Shown one piece after another: positions 21,940-33,293 of a DNA stretch of 64,000 nt. A program made the translations under genes and the position numbers. The first letter of the stretch is position 1; each line of letters starts with the position of its first letter. The stretch is from Arachnopeziza araneosa (taxonomy: Eukaryota > Ascomycota > Leotiomycetes > Helotiales > Arachnopezizaceae). The DNA is taken from contig QYAI01000045.1 of NCBI GenBank assembly GCA_003988855.1, positions 62,001-126,000 on the forward strand. Reading direction: 5' to 3'. The notes beneath the pieces were generated by a model. That model worked only from the letters and a program-made list of their open reading frames with translations, searched no databases and had not been told where the DNA came from.

Positions 21940-24900
21940 CTAGGGGGGCGGGATGCAGAACAAGAAAGGGACCAGTGGTGCAGGTTAAATCATTATCACT
22001 GTCCGACTTGGCAGATTCTAGAAAATCGTACAAGCAACTCGAGGGGAGCAGGTGTCTGTTGAAGAAAGAAGAAGGTGAAAAGGTCAGCGGCGTTGGTCGC
22101 AACGGCTCAAGATTAGGTTCACGGATAGCAACCGAACTGCAGGCCGCATTAGCAAGGCTCTCTCTCAAACAGCGGTTCTCAGCTCTGACTTGCCGGATGA
22201 AGAGAAGAGGAAGAGAGAAGGAATCGATTGCCACGGCTCTCTGCACGACGACGACGGACCTGAGGCAGAGAAGAAGAAGAAGAAGAAGAAGAATGGTTGT
22301 AGGGATGGAAAGCGCATAAGGTGTGGAGAGCGATGGAGATGTCTCAGATACAGATAGAGCGGCTAACCGCAATCGTTGTTCAGAGCATGATGCAGCCGGC
22401 CAGGATGTTGATGTTGAAAGGGGGACGGACGGAAACTGCTCAAGGGCCAGGGACAGGCAGAAGACCGGACGGCGAGCAACTTCGTATTTGAGGGAGTGGG
22501 TGGCATCGAAATGTTTCTTTCATGCACCAGCAATCTATCAATATATATCGCCCTGGTCGGCCAGAAATCGGTCTCGATCCTATCTTCATGCCTCATTTTC
22601 CTCCTCTATGCGCTCGCTCATTGTCCCCTTTCTCGAAAGTCTACTACGGTACTGTAGCTTCCCTTCTGCTAGCCCTCCTCCACTCCACCTGGTCTTCGTT
22701 CCTGTTGCTTTCTTTTCCTTTGCCGTCCCGAGCGCCACCATCCTCTTCTCCAGACTTTTCTCGCGAAACTCACCAGAAGCAGCAGCGTTTCCTTCTCCCT
22801 TCCCGTCCATGTTTCGGCGTCGACCATCACGAGACTCTGATACCTGCCCACTCATCTGCTGTATATCCTCATCAGGGAGCGTGTCTGCAAGCACAGGCGG
22901 CCCAAACTCACACCCTGCCATCCCCATCCCTCCTCCTACCTCACACACCCAAATGGCATGATTATTTCGACATTTCATCTGAAGAAGATGGTCCGCGTGG
23001 TCCGGTGCTGTGTTTTAGTTCAGCGGCAGATCTACAACTCAGGGCAGGCACCAGATGCTACCCCCCAAGACGAACCAAAAGTCATTTAGCCAGGACAGTG
23101 CGAATCGTTGCCCGGGGCACCCGTCATCGGATCTCCTCCTTCATGCTACCATGGAGTCGTCACCGAGTATCTGTTGTGAATTGCATTTATCCAAGAACAC
23201 TGTTGAGTACGGAGTACCTCGATGAAGGTTGCCTCTCCACCGTCAAAGCACGATACCAAGGCCGCCGCGCTCGCCTCCCAAGCCCTCCTTCCTCAAAAGG
23301 AGCAATGGTTGTGGTACAAAGTGAAAATTTTCAAGATGATGACTACAGTTCTAAAAATTTGCTCTTGGCTCTTAAACCTCCAGTTGCCGTACAGATTTGG
23401 CTGATGGGGTGGCGCCTTAACATGCTCCTTAACATGCTCCGTCTTGTCCGCCCCTGGGAAATCTCCAAACTACAACACCACCACCAACATCACCGGCCAC
23501 CCTTCCAAAAACAAAACCGACGTTACGTGGTACGGCCCAAGCCGCCGATGCACGCAGATGATGAATTCCAGGCCCATTAGGAATTGCGAGGCTTGGCGCG
23601 GCTCGACAGCGGAAAAGGTCAGAACCTACACCAAATCACCACTACCACCACTACCGCATTCCACACCGCTGATGAAATGACTTCAGTCCCGCAAGGGCAA
23701 CACAGCCGAGCTGAGGATCTTCCTTCTTGGCAGTGTTCCGACAACCAAAAACCGGTCTGCGTTCAGACCTTGTTACACGAGGTGTCTGCGCTCTTCTCTC
23801 TATCCCAAACCAAACCCCCAATCAACACAATTTGGACCCCTTCCCTGGAACGAAGGGTTTTCTTGTAAGGAGTCAGCCCAGGCCCAAGGTTAGTGGTGCA
23901 TAGGTACATATGTATATGCATGCATGCATCAAACGCACGCCTGACCCTGCGTAACATTTTTCACCTACTTCGATCGAGGCAGTCCCTTCCACTCTGCCTC
24001 AGGAAATAACATTCCGAATAGCAACCCCGCCACCCTCATTCGCCAACAGTCCTGATATGTGGCGTATTATAGCTTGGGCTGCCACGTTTTTTTTTTTTTT
24101 GCTTGCCTTGCCAATCTGACATGAGACGGGATCGTACCGTACTCCGTCTGGAGCCACCACTTTGCTTTTCGTGTTGGCTCGGGAGGTCTTGGCAAGAACT
24201 GGTGATGCCCATGGAAAAGTGATTTGTCCATCTGGAGCAGAATATTACGGAGCTTTGATCCGGCCCGAGAACGGAATAAGCTTTATATTTAGGTAGGAGA
24301 AATCCTCCGGCACGGGAGAAAGCGGTCCATATGTGAATAGGGGCGGTCAGGATGTGCCGAGAGGTGTTTTGCTTTGGGGTTTTCCCGTTTGTTGCCTTCC
24401 AATTGCCTCTCTTACCACACTTTTCCGCAGCTGCTTCCCGTCTCAATTCAGGAAGGAAGTTTTGTTTCTCTTCTATTGTGTCTCTTGATCTTCCTTGATT
24501 TCGTTCCTTGATTTTGTTGCCGCCACTATCGATTACTTTTGCCGCTTGTTATCTCTCCATGCGATTGGATAGTATCAGAATTTCTATCACCGGCTTAACA
24601 AGTCCGGCCCAATTGGAAACACCCATTGACAGATAACGGTGATCTTTCTCAGATTTGATAGCAGATTCGTGATCAAACTATTGATATTCACGGAAGAAAC
24701 CTCGGTGTTCTCCTGAGGATATGATGTCAAGCTGGCATTTTCCGAGCCGCATGGCGCTGCATATGCAACCTATTTGTGATCTATTTCATTCTATGTAGAG
24801 TAAAAATTTATGCCTTGAATGCATTGAATGTCTTTTGTACAGAGCAACATTCGAACGATTCATATATAATTTCAAGGGAGTGGATTGAAAGCAGCCTTCA

Positions 24901-25182
24901 ACAATACCACACGGATGAAGATGCTAGCCTCCTATCTCTTTAAGTTTTACTCTAGATTGAGACCTTTGAATGCATTGTCGTTATGATATCTATCTATCGC
25001 CTTGAGACTCTTGAGGTGCTAGACCTGGCTAAATTCAGTAGAATGGTGATTGCTAGAATATCACGAGTAAAACATCAAGTTAATGTTGAGAAGATGATAC
25101 AGGATCGCTATTAGCTTGTTTGTATATACTTGACTCTCTTTCAGACTTGTTCCGCCGTTCTAATGTTCTCCAATCGAACTAG
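21940..25182. other. Gene-poor, pyrimidine-rich region
   Basis: About 3.2 kb without a gene I can support. The first ~450 bases may hold the missing first exon and leader of the PH-like gene and include an (AGA)n run at about 22270-22293. From 22500 to 23600 long open frames appear on the plus strand, but they are low-complexity Ser/Pro/Leu translations with no domain and no splice logic. A T15 tract lies at about 24087-24101, and an alternating purine-pyrimidine stretch (TATGTATATGCATGCATGCA) at about 23908. From 24480 to 25180 the DNA is AT-rich with many stops. Confidence 0.55.
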
Positions 25183-26306
25183 TTATCGATGTCGACGCTC
25201 CCTTCGAACTCGAGTCCTCTCTCGCCAAGGCGCGTATTGAACTCTTATCACGCCATAAATACCAAATGCGAGAACCGAAGTTCCCGCAAATATTGCAACC
25301 GCTTGATCAAGATCACTCGCTGATATGTTAGACCGGGGAAGCATGTACTTGATAAAGCGCTTCAAGACATCAGACACTCGATGTGCTGGTAATTGAGACA
25401 CCGACCAAAAGAGTCTCTCAAGCTCGAGGAAAGCTCCAAATAGGGACATGATAATTGACGTTTGGAGAATTACTGTCGATGCTATTGCAAGTAGTTGTGG
25501 CATTACCAAGAATTCTTGCAAAATCCCTAGTGTTAGACCTAGTTTATTCTCAGGCTTCAAGGCAACTTGCTGGTTTGCTCTTTCGGACACGTTCCGAGTA
25601 GCGAAGGTCAACCGCTTCACAGATAATATAATTCCTGAGATGAACGTGGCAGACAAGAGCGAACAAGTCAGAATAAATCTGGTTATCCAAAGAGGAGCAA
25701 AATCCACGAGATAGTACCGAGTCAGATTCCCCCTCGAGTTTCGTAACGCCGGACAAGAAATGAAGATGTAGAATTCAGCGACCTCTTTCGACATCTGAAA
25801 TACAACGAAACTAATAACATGATAGCACATATAGGTATGAACGTCTCCGAGACATTGAATGGAGCTTCCATTGCGGCAAGAAGTTTCTGCAACTCCAAAT
25901 CCCGTGGTGCAATCATCTCGTTCTTGGGACCAGGATAATATCTTATCTGGAAAATAAGGTGGCCCGCCGCAATCATAGGTAAAGTAAGCACTGTGACAAA
26001 GTCGTTGTCGACAGAGTCAGAGCGCCTGTATTTTGGGTGTAGAAGCCACGAGGCCAAGCAGGACAAGGTGGTCAGATACCAGCAGATCATCGTCCCCGGC
26101 CCATACAAAGAGGAAACTTGACTGAAAACCGAAGAGTCATAGTCAGCGTATGCTGAAAATAGATAATCACCCCCTTCCAGAAACCAGTCACTCAACAGCG
26201 TCGAATTCCGCGTTTGGAGCGCCGAAGGTCAACTATTACCAATTAGCGCAGCAGTAATCGCGACCCCTTCGGTACTGATTCCGTTTGATGAACGAGAGGA
26301 ATCCAT
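25183..26306 (-). pseudogene. Broken polytopic membrane protein of a fungal-only family
   Basis: A minus-strand frame opens with ATG at 26304-26306 (MDSSRSSNGIS), meets an in-frame TGA at 26229-26231 and continues in the same frame through NSTLLSDWFLEGGDYLFSAY, LYGPGTMICWYLTTLSCLAS and IAAGHLIFQIRYYPG to about 25800. The second half, EFYIFISCPALRNSRGNLTRYY and LDQAVAIFAGTSVLAFGIYG, lies in a different frame (down to the stop at 25183). About six hydrophobic helices are visible in total. No GT-AG intron with sensible length rescues either break; the best attempts (48 bp, in frame) leave the frame unchanged. The family is recognised only as a recurrent uncharacterised integral membrane protein of ascomycetes. 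I call it a probable pseudogene with one nonsense and one frameshift/deletion. Confidence 0.5.
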
Positions 26307-26768
26307 GTTGGCTTGCTTGTCGTGGTCGTCCAATCTATAAAAACACGATTTTATGGGTTCGCTCAGGAGACAAAGTAGTGGGAAACGGCGTGAGCTATCT
26401 TCACCTAGAGTGGCTCAGAGGTCGCTCAGCCACAGCCACCAAAAAATACACCCGCGACAAGAATTCTCGTTGCTTGTTGCTGATTGGATCAATTCATTCC
26501 TGAGGCTGAAAGATTTGTATCTACAGTGGGTTTCTATGATATGGCAATCAGGGTGGTCGGGTTTGCTGTGAAGGTGACGCGCGATTGAGATGACTGCTGC
26601 TTGCGAGGATGAATTCTGTACAGTACTTCCACAGCGTTTTGAAGAAATCGATAGATTAAATATGAAGGAAGACTATGCAACTTTTGATACTACAAATGAA
26701 AATCCCCATCAAAATTATCTTACACACCTCACATTTTCCTTTTGCTCTCACCCCCTTCCACTCCACCC
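26307..26768. other. Intergenic stretch between the broken membrane protein and the propeller-like gene
   Basis: About 460 bases with short open frames only. It contains the 5' flank of the broken membrane-protein gene and the 3' flank of the secreted protein gene. Nothing further is seen. Confidence 0.6.
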
Positions 26769-28085
26769 CTACGAACTCGGATAGATCGCGAATCCCTGAA
26801 AGCCTTGTCTGCTCCCCAAGGCACTCAGATCCAGACTCTGAATCTCGGTTGGTAGTTTCCCATTATTCAAGCCTTGATTGTCAAACACACTAATGAACGA
26901 CTGGCCCTTCAAGACATACAGATACGTCCGATCAAGCGCGGCATCGAAGTTGCCGCCTTCAGCCGCCGCTCCAGTCACCGTTCCCTTGATAGCCCCAGTA
27001 CCGGGATCTACCAGGGTGATGTTGGGGGTGCCTGCATCCAGGAGGTAGATGGTGTTGAAACGGGAAGAATAGGCGGTCCAGCAGATGGCGGCTTGGTTTG
27101 GCACGACGATCTTGCTGGTGACGGTGACGGAGTTGTCGGACGGGGAGATGGCGAGCAGACTTGCGCCGTATGCGGGGTCGGCAACGACGGCTTTGGATGA
27201 GGAGCCGAGGAAAGAGAGAGCGAAGTCGAGGAGGAGGCCGGAAGGTTGGGAGAGATGCGGGGTGGTTGAGATGGCGCCGGAGACGACGGGGAAGATGAAG
27301 ATTGATCCCAGGGTGGTGGGTGAGCCTTTTATGGTAACGAAGAGGGCACTTGATGAAGGGTTGAAGACGATATCAGAGGCCGTGCCAGGAGGTCCGACAG
27401 CGGGTGTGGTCTGATTCAATGGAAGAGGGAGGAGGGCGGTGGAGGGTGTGAGGCCGGTGTGTGTTACTGAGAAACAGGATACGCCAGAGACGGATCCGCC
27501 GTTGAGGACGCATGCTGGGAGGGTGGTCAGTCGGGATGATGGAGAATACGGAAGAAGAAGTACCTGTCTTGAGCGAATCCGAATATGCTACTGATTGTGG
27601 AAACTTGCCGAGTGTGGGAGCGGTAGAAATAAGTGTTGGATGTGTCGGGTCGTCTTTGTTGATGAGGAACTGAGAGATGGTGTCGCTGCCTGAGTTGATA
27701 GTGAATAGGTACTGTAATGATTAGCTCACGTCGGTACTCTAGAGTACTCTACATACATCATTGGATACTACGACAGCATTTTGAGAGAATAAGGTATCTA
27801 CAAAGTATTAGATCAGTAACTCATCAAGAGAGTATGGAGCTTACCAGCTGCCCCAGCGACGGGTGGTCCACTAGCTGCAGCACCAAGGCCGAGTAATCCT
27901 TTCCCTCCAGTAGACGTTCGAGTTGGATCGGAGAGCGTTCCATCTGCTTGGATCTTCAGGGCTATGATGCTAGATCCGCTAGCATTGTTGTCGAGAAAAT
28001 AAGCAGCTCGGTTCGTGGAGTCTCTGGCCTTGATGGCCGCTGCAGCAACGAGCTGAGGGACAAGAAGAAGTCGGATGAAATGCAT
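26769..28085 (-). CDS. Secreted beta-propeller-like protein (3-carboxymuconate-cyclase-like)
   Basis: 391 aa from exons 28085-27845, 27797-27757 (41 nt), 27711-27564 and 27514-26769; the total is 1176 nt. A signal peptide is clear (MHFIRLLLVPQLVAAAAIKA). The mature part has repeated strand-rich units with YFLDNNASGSSIIALKI, SNDYLFTINSGSDTISQF, VVADPAYGASLLAIS and RTYLYVLKGQSFISVFDN. This is the periodic pattern of a seven-bladed lactonase/YVTN-like propeller, as in fungal secreted proteins annotated 3-carboxymuconate cyclase. Catalytic activity is not assured. A TATATAAG box on the minus strand lies about 77 bases upstream of the ATG. All four exons are needed to keep the propeller repeats, which supports the model. 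Confidence 0.85.
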
Positions 28086-28161
28086 TTTGAATGGGTTCTT
28101 GATATGAAGTGTTTTGAAGTGATGATTGTGAGTAGAAGAGCAAGAAGAAAACTTTGATATA

Positions 28162-28169
28162 CTTATATA
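28162..28169 (-). promoter_or_regulatory. TATA box of the secreted propeller-like gene
   Basis: On the minus strand TATATAAG stands about 77 bases upstream of the ATG at 28085, a usual distance for a fungal TATA element. No other good TATA match lies between it and the start codon. Confidence 0.5.
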
Positions 28170-28934
28170 CCTTTGTGTCTCCTGTGGCTGAATGCCACAG
28201 CTTAATCAGCCCGGAAAATCGGGCATGAGAAACGTGGAATTCCAATTAGAGACCGAGATGACAAAAGATGGGATGACGGGAACAGTGATGAACTCGGCAA
28301 GTACATGCAAATGAGGTTTGTAAACGAAGTGTGCTCAAACGAACATGTTGATTCCATCGCTGATCCACTTTCAATACCTGGAATGGAAGTGATTGGATCT
28401 TGAGATATGTCGTGCATTGTACAACATCAAAGATTCCAAACATTGGACCTAAAGTCAGCCGTCAGTCGCTGCGGGTACCTGATCTCGTCTATTTCCCCTG
28501 GCCTAAGAACGGCTAGTCCGAAATAAGAAATTTTGATTCCACAACCAGCGTCACACGGCTAAGCTTCGTAAATCACTGCTGACAAAAAGTCAAACCCAAG
28601 AGAATAAAAGCTCATAGCAAGTCAAAAGGTACCGAGAGTGGTTCAGTAAAGGGAGAGCTTATTTCATATCATCGGTTATCGCGCTTGAGCTGGATTCTGA
28701 TGAAATCTTTTCGACCACGAAGAATACACTATTTCATTTCTTCCCCCAAGACACCAACGAAGAATACAAAAACAAAGCTTGGTCATGATCTGGAACACAC
28801 AGAGAGACAACTCGACATCGCGACAAATCAAAGCTCAGATCATACGCCACGGCTAACAGAAGAAACAGGCCAAACATTAACCAGTAACAGGGATAGAACG
28901 AGGAGAATGGACCGAAATCCTCCAACTTAATCAC
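28170..28934. other. Intergenic region
   Basis: About 760 bases upstream of the propeller-like gene and downstream of the HET gene. Small open frames only; no domain, repeat or RNA gene is recognised. Confidence 0.6.
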
Positions 28935-30983
28935 CTAGACGACGGTAAATTGTCGAGGAGCTTGTCCTTTCACATTATCGAATGATGCGCCCCCCTGGAA
29001 GTTACCATCCCCAATCAATTGCACGGTCAAATTATTTGAATAATAATCATATTGAGTCTTGGGACGAACGACGAAATGAGTTCCAGCTCCGATGAAGCTG
29101 CAGACCAGGTCGCCTTCCTGACATTGCGATGAGGTGATCCCCATGAAATTATTGTCAGCGAGGAAGAACGATCTTCCTTCCATGACCGCCTGGATTCCAG
29201 ATAGATGCTGGGTCAGAAGTTCTTTCTCCACCGGCTTCTCGTCATAAGCAGCCGCCGCAGTCAATTCGCTTTTGAGAAAAGTGGCGTAGGCAAACTGATA
29301 GAGTATCGACGATGTACTCTGCTTCTGCCCATGACCTGTTGGCAACTTATCCATCCCGGGGTCAAGATCTGTAGATGGCTGATATCCCCAGTTGGGCCGG
29401 TCGGATTGTACGACGTTGGCAGAAATGGTGGTGAAAAATTCCGGCAGTAAATCTATAACGAAGTTTGATTTGTTAGTTTCCGTGGAGAGTCTCTGATCCT
29501 GCAGAGAAATGAACTTGAACCGCGCAAGTATTGTGGCTTGCATTGCCATGTCCCATGCCTTTCCGAGATAATTCGCCATCTCAGACTTCCAATTCGACGT
29601 CTGTGGAAAATCACAGAGCCTGGGGACTTTAGCAGAAAGAATTGTCCGTACACGTCCATTGACGAAGCCCTGGAGGCGAAGATCTCGATCTCCACGAAAA
29701 TTAGGAGAATGGGTCTCTGTTGCAAAAGGCAGGAGTAAAAAGGACTTGTCAAAGGGTAGTCGTCGAAACTGTCGAGTATTTCGCCAGTCTGGTACCCACG
29801 AAGGAAAGGATTTGTCGGAGGTATTTGGGAAGGCGCACGCATATTGAAGAACCGTGAAAGCCCAACTGCAGTTCTTGTCATCACGAACACAGCTTCTCAT
29901 TATAGCGTGCGCGAAATTTGCGTATAAATCTTCCGCTGAAACGTCACAGTTGATTTCCAAAGAGGAGCGTAGTGTTCCTGTCCCTGCTGATGTAAATATT
30001 CGATCTCTTGCATTAGAGCACTTCAACTGTCTGAACTTGTCTAATACTATGAAAGAGAGCTGATTTCTAAACACGAATGCGTCTAAATTCTTTCCTGCTT
30101 GCACTTCCTGATTGAAACTCATCATTAGCCTGCAAGCTTCGCGCCATGAATCTTGTTTTAGTTCAGCGTCTGTAAAGTAAGTCAAGACTTCTAGCAACCA
30201 AAAAAAGTCTATCTGGAGCGTTTCGGAGAAGACAATAGCTTTCTTTGCGCATATAAACTCTTGTATCATCCATTGGCGGTCAAAGCGAGGGAGATTCAAT
30301 AGGGATATGCAAGAAGATTTAAGCTGCTCCCTAGTATCGTTACTGAGGCGGTGGACGAGGTGTTGGCGCTCCGTGGGACTCTTGGTATGTCGAAACAATT
30401 CAGATATGTGTTCAAGGCTAGTTGATACTTCAGGATCATTTCCAAGCCAGACCAATACTTCTGCGGCACTCGAATAGATGTCACCCATCCTTGCAATCTG
30501 CTGAGCCTTCTCTACAAGATCGGCCTGATTAACGGACACAGCATCTAACCACAACCGACCAATGCTTCTGTCCTGAAGCTTGTTCACTAGCACTTGGAGC
30601 ATTTGCTTTACTTCTGTCGTGATAGGAAGGTAGACGCCAGGTTGGTCTTTAATCCATAGCTTCTCATTGAGATTGGGCTGTTCTACCCAAGCGCAGTATA
30701 CTGCTCGGTAAGGAACAGCGGATGATTCCAGCCTATTGTATGGGACCTCGAGCAGCCTGCAATATATCTCCTTGTCACCCCCAGTTAAACTCCTCGCTCC
30801 GTCGAGTTCGATGACCCGGATGAAGGAACCTTCCCGGAGGGATCTGTAGGAGTATTGCTAGATCTTCTTCAGCCCTGTGAAGCCTAGAGCTGAAAGGCTA
30901 TCTGCCTCCCACTTAGTCTTTTCATCAAACGACAAGGCGAGACTATCTGCCTCTAATAACTTGGTCTTTTCATCGAACGACAT
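28935..30983 (-). CDS. HET-domain (heterokaryon incompatibility-like) protein with one in-frame TAG
   Basis: A single uninterrupted frame of 640 codons (30857-28935) carries a HET domain: YRAVYCAWVEQP (altered first motif), then RLWLDAVSVNQADLVEKAQQIARMGDIY and the following LVWLG, RQWMIQEF and a long C-terminal region with SFPSWVPDW and a final MEGRSFFLADNNFMGIT block typical of HET proteins. HET domains trigger cell death in fungal non-self recognition. Upstream in the same frame lies an ATG (30981-30983) with a doubled SFDEKTK..EADSL peptide, but a TAG codon (30858-30860) separates it from the HET part. The first Met after the TAG is at 30602, already inside the HET domain. So this is either an intron I cannot place, a leaky stop (TAG is followed by CAA), or a recent nonsense mutation. 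Confidence 0.75.
30858..30860 (-). other. In-frame TAG just before the HET domain
   Basis: The stop interrupts a frame that is open for 41 codons before it and 640 after it. CAG to TAG would be a single C-to-T change in a CpA context, the kind made by repeat-induced point mutation. The following CAAT is a partial match to the leaky context CARYYA but fails at the last two positions. Confidence 0.7.
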
Positions 30984-31589
30984 GGCGAAGCTCTCTCTTT
31001 TCTGAACAGACCACAATACTATGGCAACCAAGTCAAGAGGTGGTGATAATGAAAGCAATAATGAGTGTGAGAGTGTGACAGTGCACTTGCACCGACGACA
31101 GTAGAAAGCAGGGAATCCGATTGATGAATGAGGCTGTGCCGTGATTGTCGAAGTGAGACATTTCGGTTGCCTGCTCAACCAGCACCAGAATTGATGAAGC
31201 TCACATAGACGCGACAATTGCACGCCTGGAGAAAAGGAAGGCTAAGCATGGAGAATATATACGGTATACGATACTCGGTCATCAGTGCCTGCGGGCACCG
31301 CATAACGCGAGAAACAAGTGAGATGCGGCGCAGCACAACCCCGCCGCTGTCTAATGTCGTTTGTATTCTCCCGGCGGACAGATTGAGTATGGTCCTTCCG
31401 ATATCTCCTTCAACATACCAGCAATCAATTTACTCTACTGTGAGGCAGGAGCTTAGTTAGCTTGGTTGGCACTAGGTCGCTACCTATTCTGCGGCGCAAC
31501 TTCCCTTATTTACTCTCTCCCCATATCTGCTCTCGTCCCGTTCCGCTTCTTCTCTTTTCATCTCACAATCGCAAGTCAAAGTATTCATC
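30984..31589. other. Divergent intergenic region between HET gene and GPI-type protein gene
   Basis: About 600 bases between two divergently oriented genes; it should hold both promoters. GAATATATACGG near 31253 is TATA-like. The 100 bases before 31590 are pyrimidine-rich. No gene is seen. Confidence 0.55.
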
Positions 31590-32400
31590 ATGGCATACTC
31601 AGCTCTTCTTCTTACGCTGCTTGCAGCGACAGCATCAGCTAATATGGTTTATGATGTTCTTCATGCCCGTCAAACAAACGGTAACTCCGAAGAGGCTTAC
31701 AGTACGTCCGAGATCCTCTCTCCTCGATGTCAACTAACGCCTCCTAGTCCAACAAGTCTGTTTCCCAAATACTACGACTCCTGTCGTTCCACCTTGTCAA
31801 TCAATTTCCAATATCGAATCCGCCTGTCTACCGAACGGCACCCAACCAATTGACCTTCTAGCACATGCAGAGTGTATGTGCGGCGGCAGTTATTTCGAGG
31901 ACTGGCTCGGCTGTCTTGACTGCAACTATGTGCATGGTGCCCGAAGTCCTCAAGACGTCTCCAATTTCAACACCATCCTAACATCTGCCTCACATGCACT
32001 GTGTACTGGTACTCCAACGGCCGCCTTCTCGGTGATCTTCGCCGATATCAATGATGGCTTCACGCAAAATGGGACCAATACCGTCTCCACGGATTTATAT
32101 CCAAGTCAGACGGCTATCTCCCTCTACTATACCCTGACCGGATCGCAAGGTCCAGGACCCATCACTGGGAGTGCCACGCTTGCGACGAAGGTTGCGAGCA
32201 GCAGTTCAGGGAGTTTGAGTACGGGTACGGGTGCCGCGAAGACGACTAGCAAGACGACGAGTAAGGCGAGTGGGGTGAGTTCTAGTGTGTCTGCCGGCAC
32301 GCAGAGCACTAGCTCAAGCAAAGCTGGGGCTGCACCGACAGGAGTTTGGCTTGGTGCACTTGGCTTGATGGCTGGTGGTGCTGCGATGGTCGGTCTCTGA
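31590..32400 (+). CDS. Secreted Cys-containing protein with GPI-anchor-type C-terminus
   Basis: 254 aa from exons 31590-31701 and 31748-32400 (intron 46 bp, branch-like CTAAC before the acceptor). An N-terminal signal peptide (MAYSALLLTLLAATASA) is followed by ARQT and a Cys-bearing ectodomain of about 140 residues with at least eight cysteines (VCFPN, PPCQS, SACLPN, AECMCGG, LGCLDC, ALCTG). Then comes a Ser/Thr/Lys stalk and a hydrophobic end, VWLGALGLMAGGAAMVGL, the pattern of fungal GPI-anchored wall or plasma-membrane proteins. Reading on without splicing hits a stop at 31853. It is not a CFEM domain by spacing. Function is unknown; many leotiomycete-like fungi have similar short surface proteins. 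Confidence 0.82.
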
Positions 32401-33019
32401 TGGGAATGCTGTGAAAGGCCATCCGAGGCACAATTGAAGATATGAAAAGGACTGTTTATAAGACACCGTAATGGTAATGATCGAATGGAGATTCTCTTAT
32501 TAATCGATTGTCTAGATCGTTGCGCCATAGGGCTGAATGTGCAGGTGAAAGCTGGGGGAGGCCAGTTGAATTGAAACTCGCCCAATGATTCGCACCCAAA
32601 CCCAACATGTACCAAAGTTTAAATGTAACTTTGAGCAGCCCATTCAGCCCTCATCCTTGGCAAGGGGGGGGGGAGTCCTGGACCTCGTGGGATAAGCGGT
32701 GAGTTTGTGGTTAAGCCTGTCAAACTTTTGACAGCTGGCAGTCCTCACCTAGGAACCCCACTCAATTTGTGAAACGACAAAGTATCAATTGGGAAGGAGA
32801 GTGTTGAAACGAGCAGTGCAGTAGGTCTAGCAATCGTTGCATTTGGTTCTCAATGTGCATACATGTCGCCCATCCGCAATTCCCCGTAGTAGCATACATA
32901 ACATAGTTCGAGCCGGAATTCCAAAACCAAAAAATCAATCCATCTCAGTTCGTGTATGACCGAGTTTCACTCACTCGCGGATTGACGAGAGAGGGAGGAG
33001 GGTGCCAGGAGGGAACCGC
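32401..33019. other. Convergent intergenic region
   Basis: About 620 bases between the 3' ends of two convergent genes. A G10 run is present at about 32666-32675. No gene or terminator structure is recognised with confidence. Confidence 0.6.
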
Positions 33020-33293
33020 TTAGCAGCAGCTCTCGCCGCAGGAGCAGCCGCAGCAGTCGCAGCCGGCGCTCTCACCGCCACGGAGACCGACGGAATCGCC
33101 TGAGGTGGACATGATGGCTGCGGGCTTCTGCAGAGAGGAGGTGCGTTAGTAGGTGTCTAGAGGAGGGAGATGGGGTGGGATTGACGGGATTGACGTGGTG
33201 GGAAGGACGTACTGGTTGTTGCTCCTCAACGCTGGAGGTGCTGGCAGTCATGGGCTCGGGGGCCTGGGCTTGTTGCTCGACGACGGAAGGCAT
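33020..33293 (-). CDS. 62-aa protein with a dense C-terminal Cys cluster
   Basis: Two exons, 33293-33213 (27 codons) and 33127-33020, joined in phase 0 over an 85 bp intron with a GTACGT donor, a CTAAC branch site and a TGCAG acceptor. The N-terminus is Gln/Glu/Pro/Ser-rich. The C-terminus reads GLRGGESAGCDCCGCSCGESCC, with seven cysteines in the last 14 residues. The pattern recalls metallothioneins or the CYSTM group of membrane-associated stress proteins, but there is no hydrophobic stretch beside the cysteines. It may bind metal or be palmitoylated. Exon 1 alone reads out of frame into the intron. Good splice signals and the Cys cluster make chance unlikely. Confidence 0.72.

Noticed and set aside
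22522..23580. 352-codon plus-strand open frame
   Set aside because: The translation is low-complexity Ser/Pro/Leu/His without domain, signal or splice context, and overlaps other equally long frames in CT-rich DNA. The length is explained by base composition.
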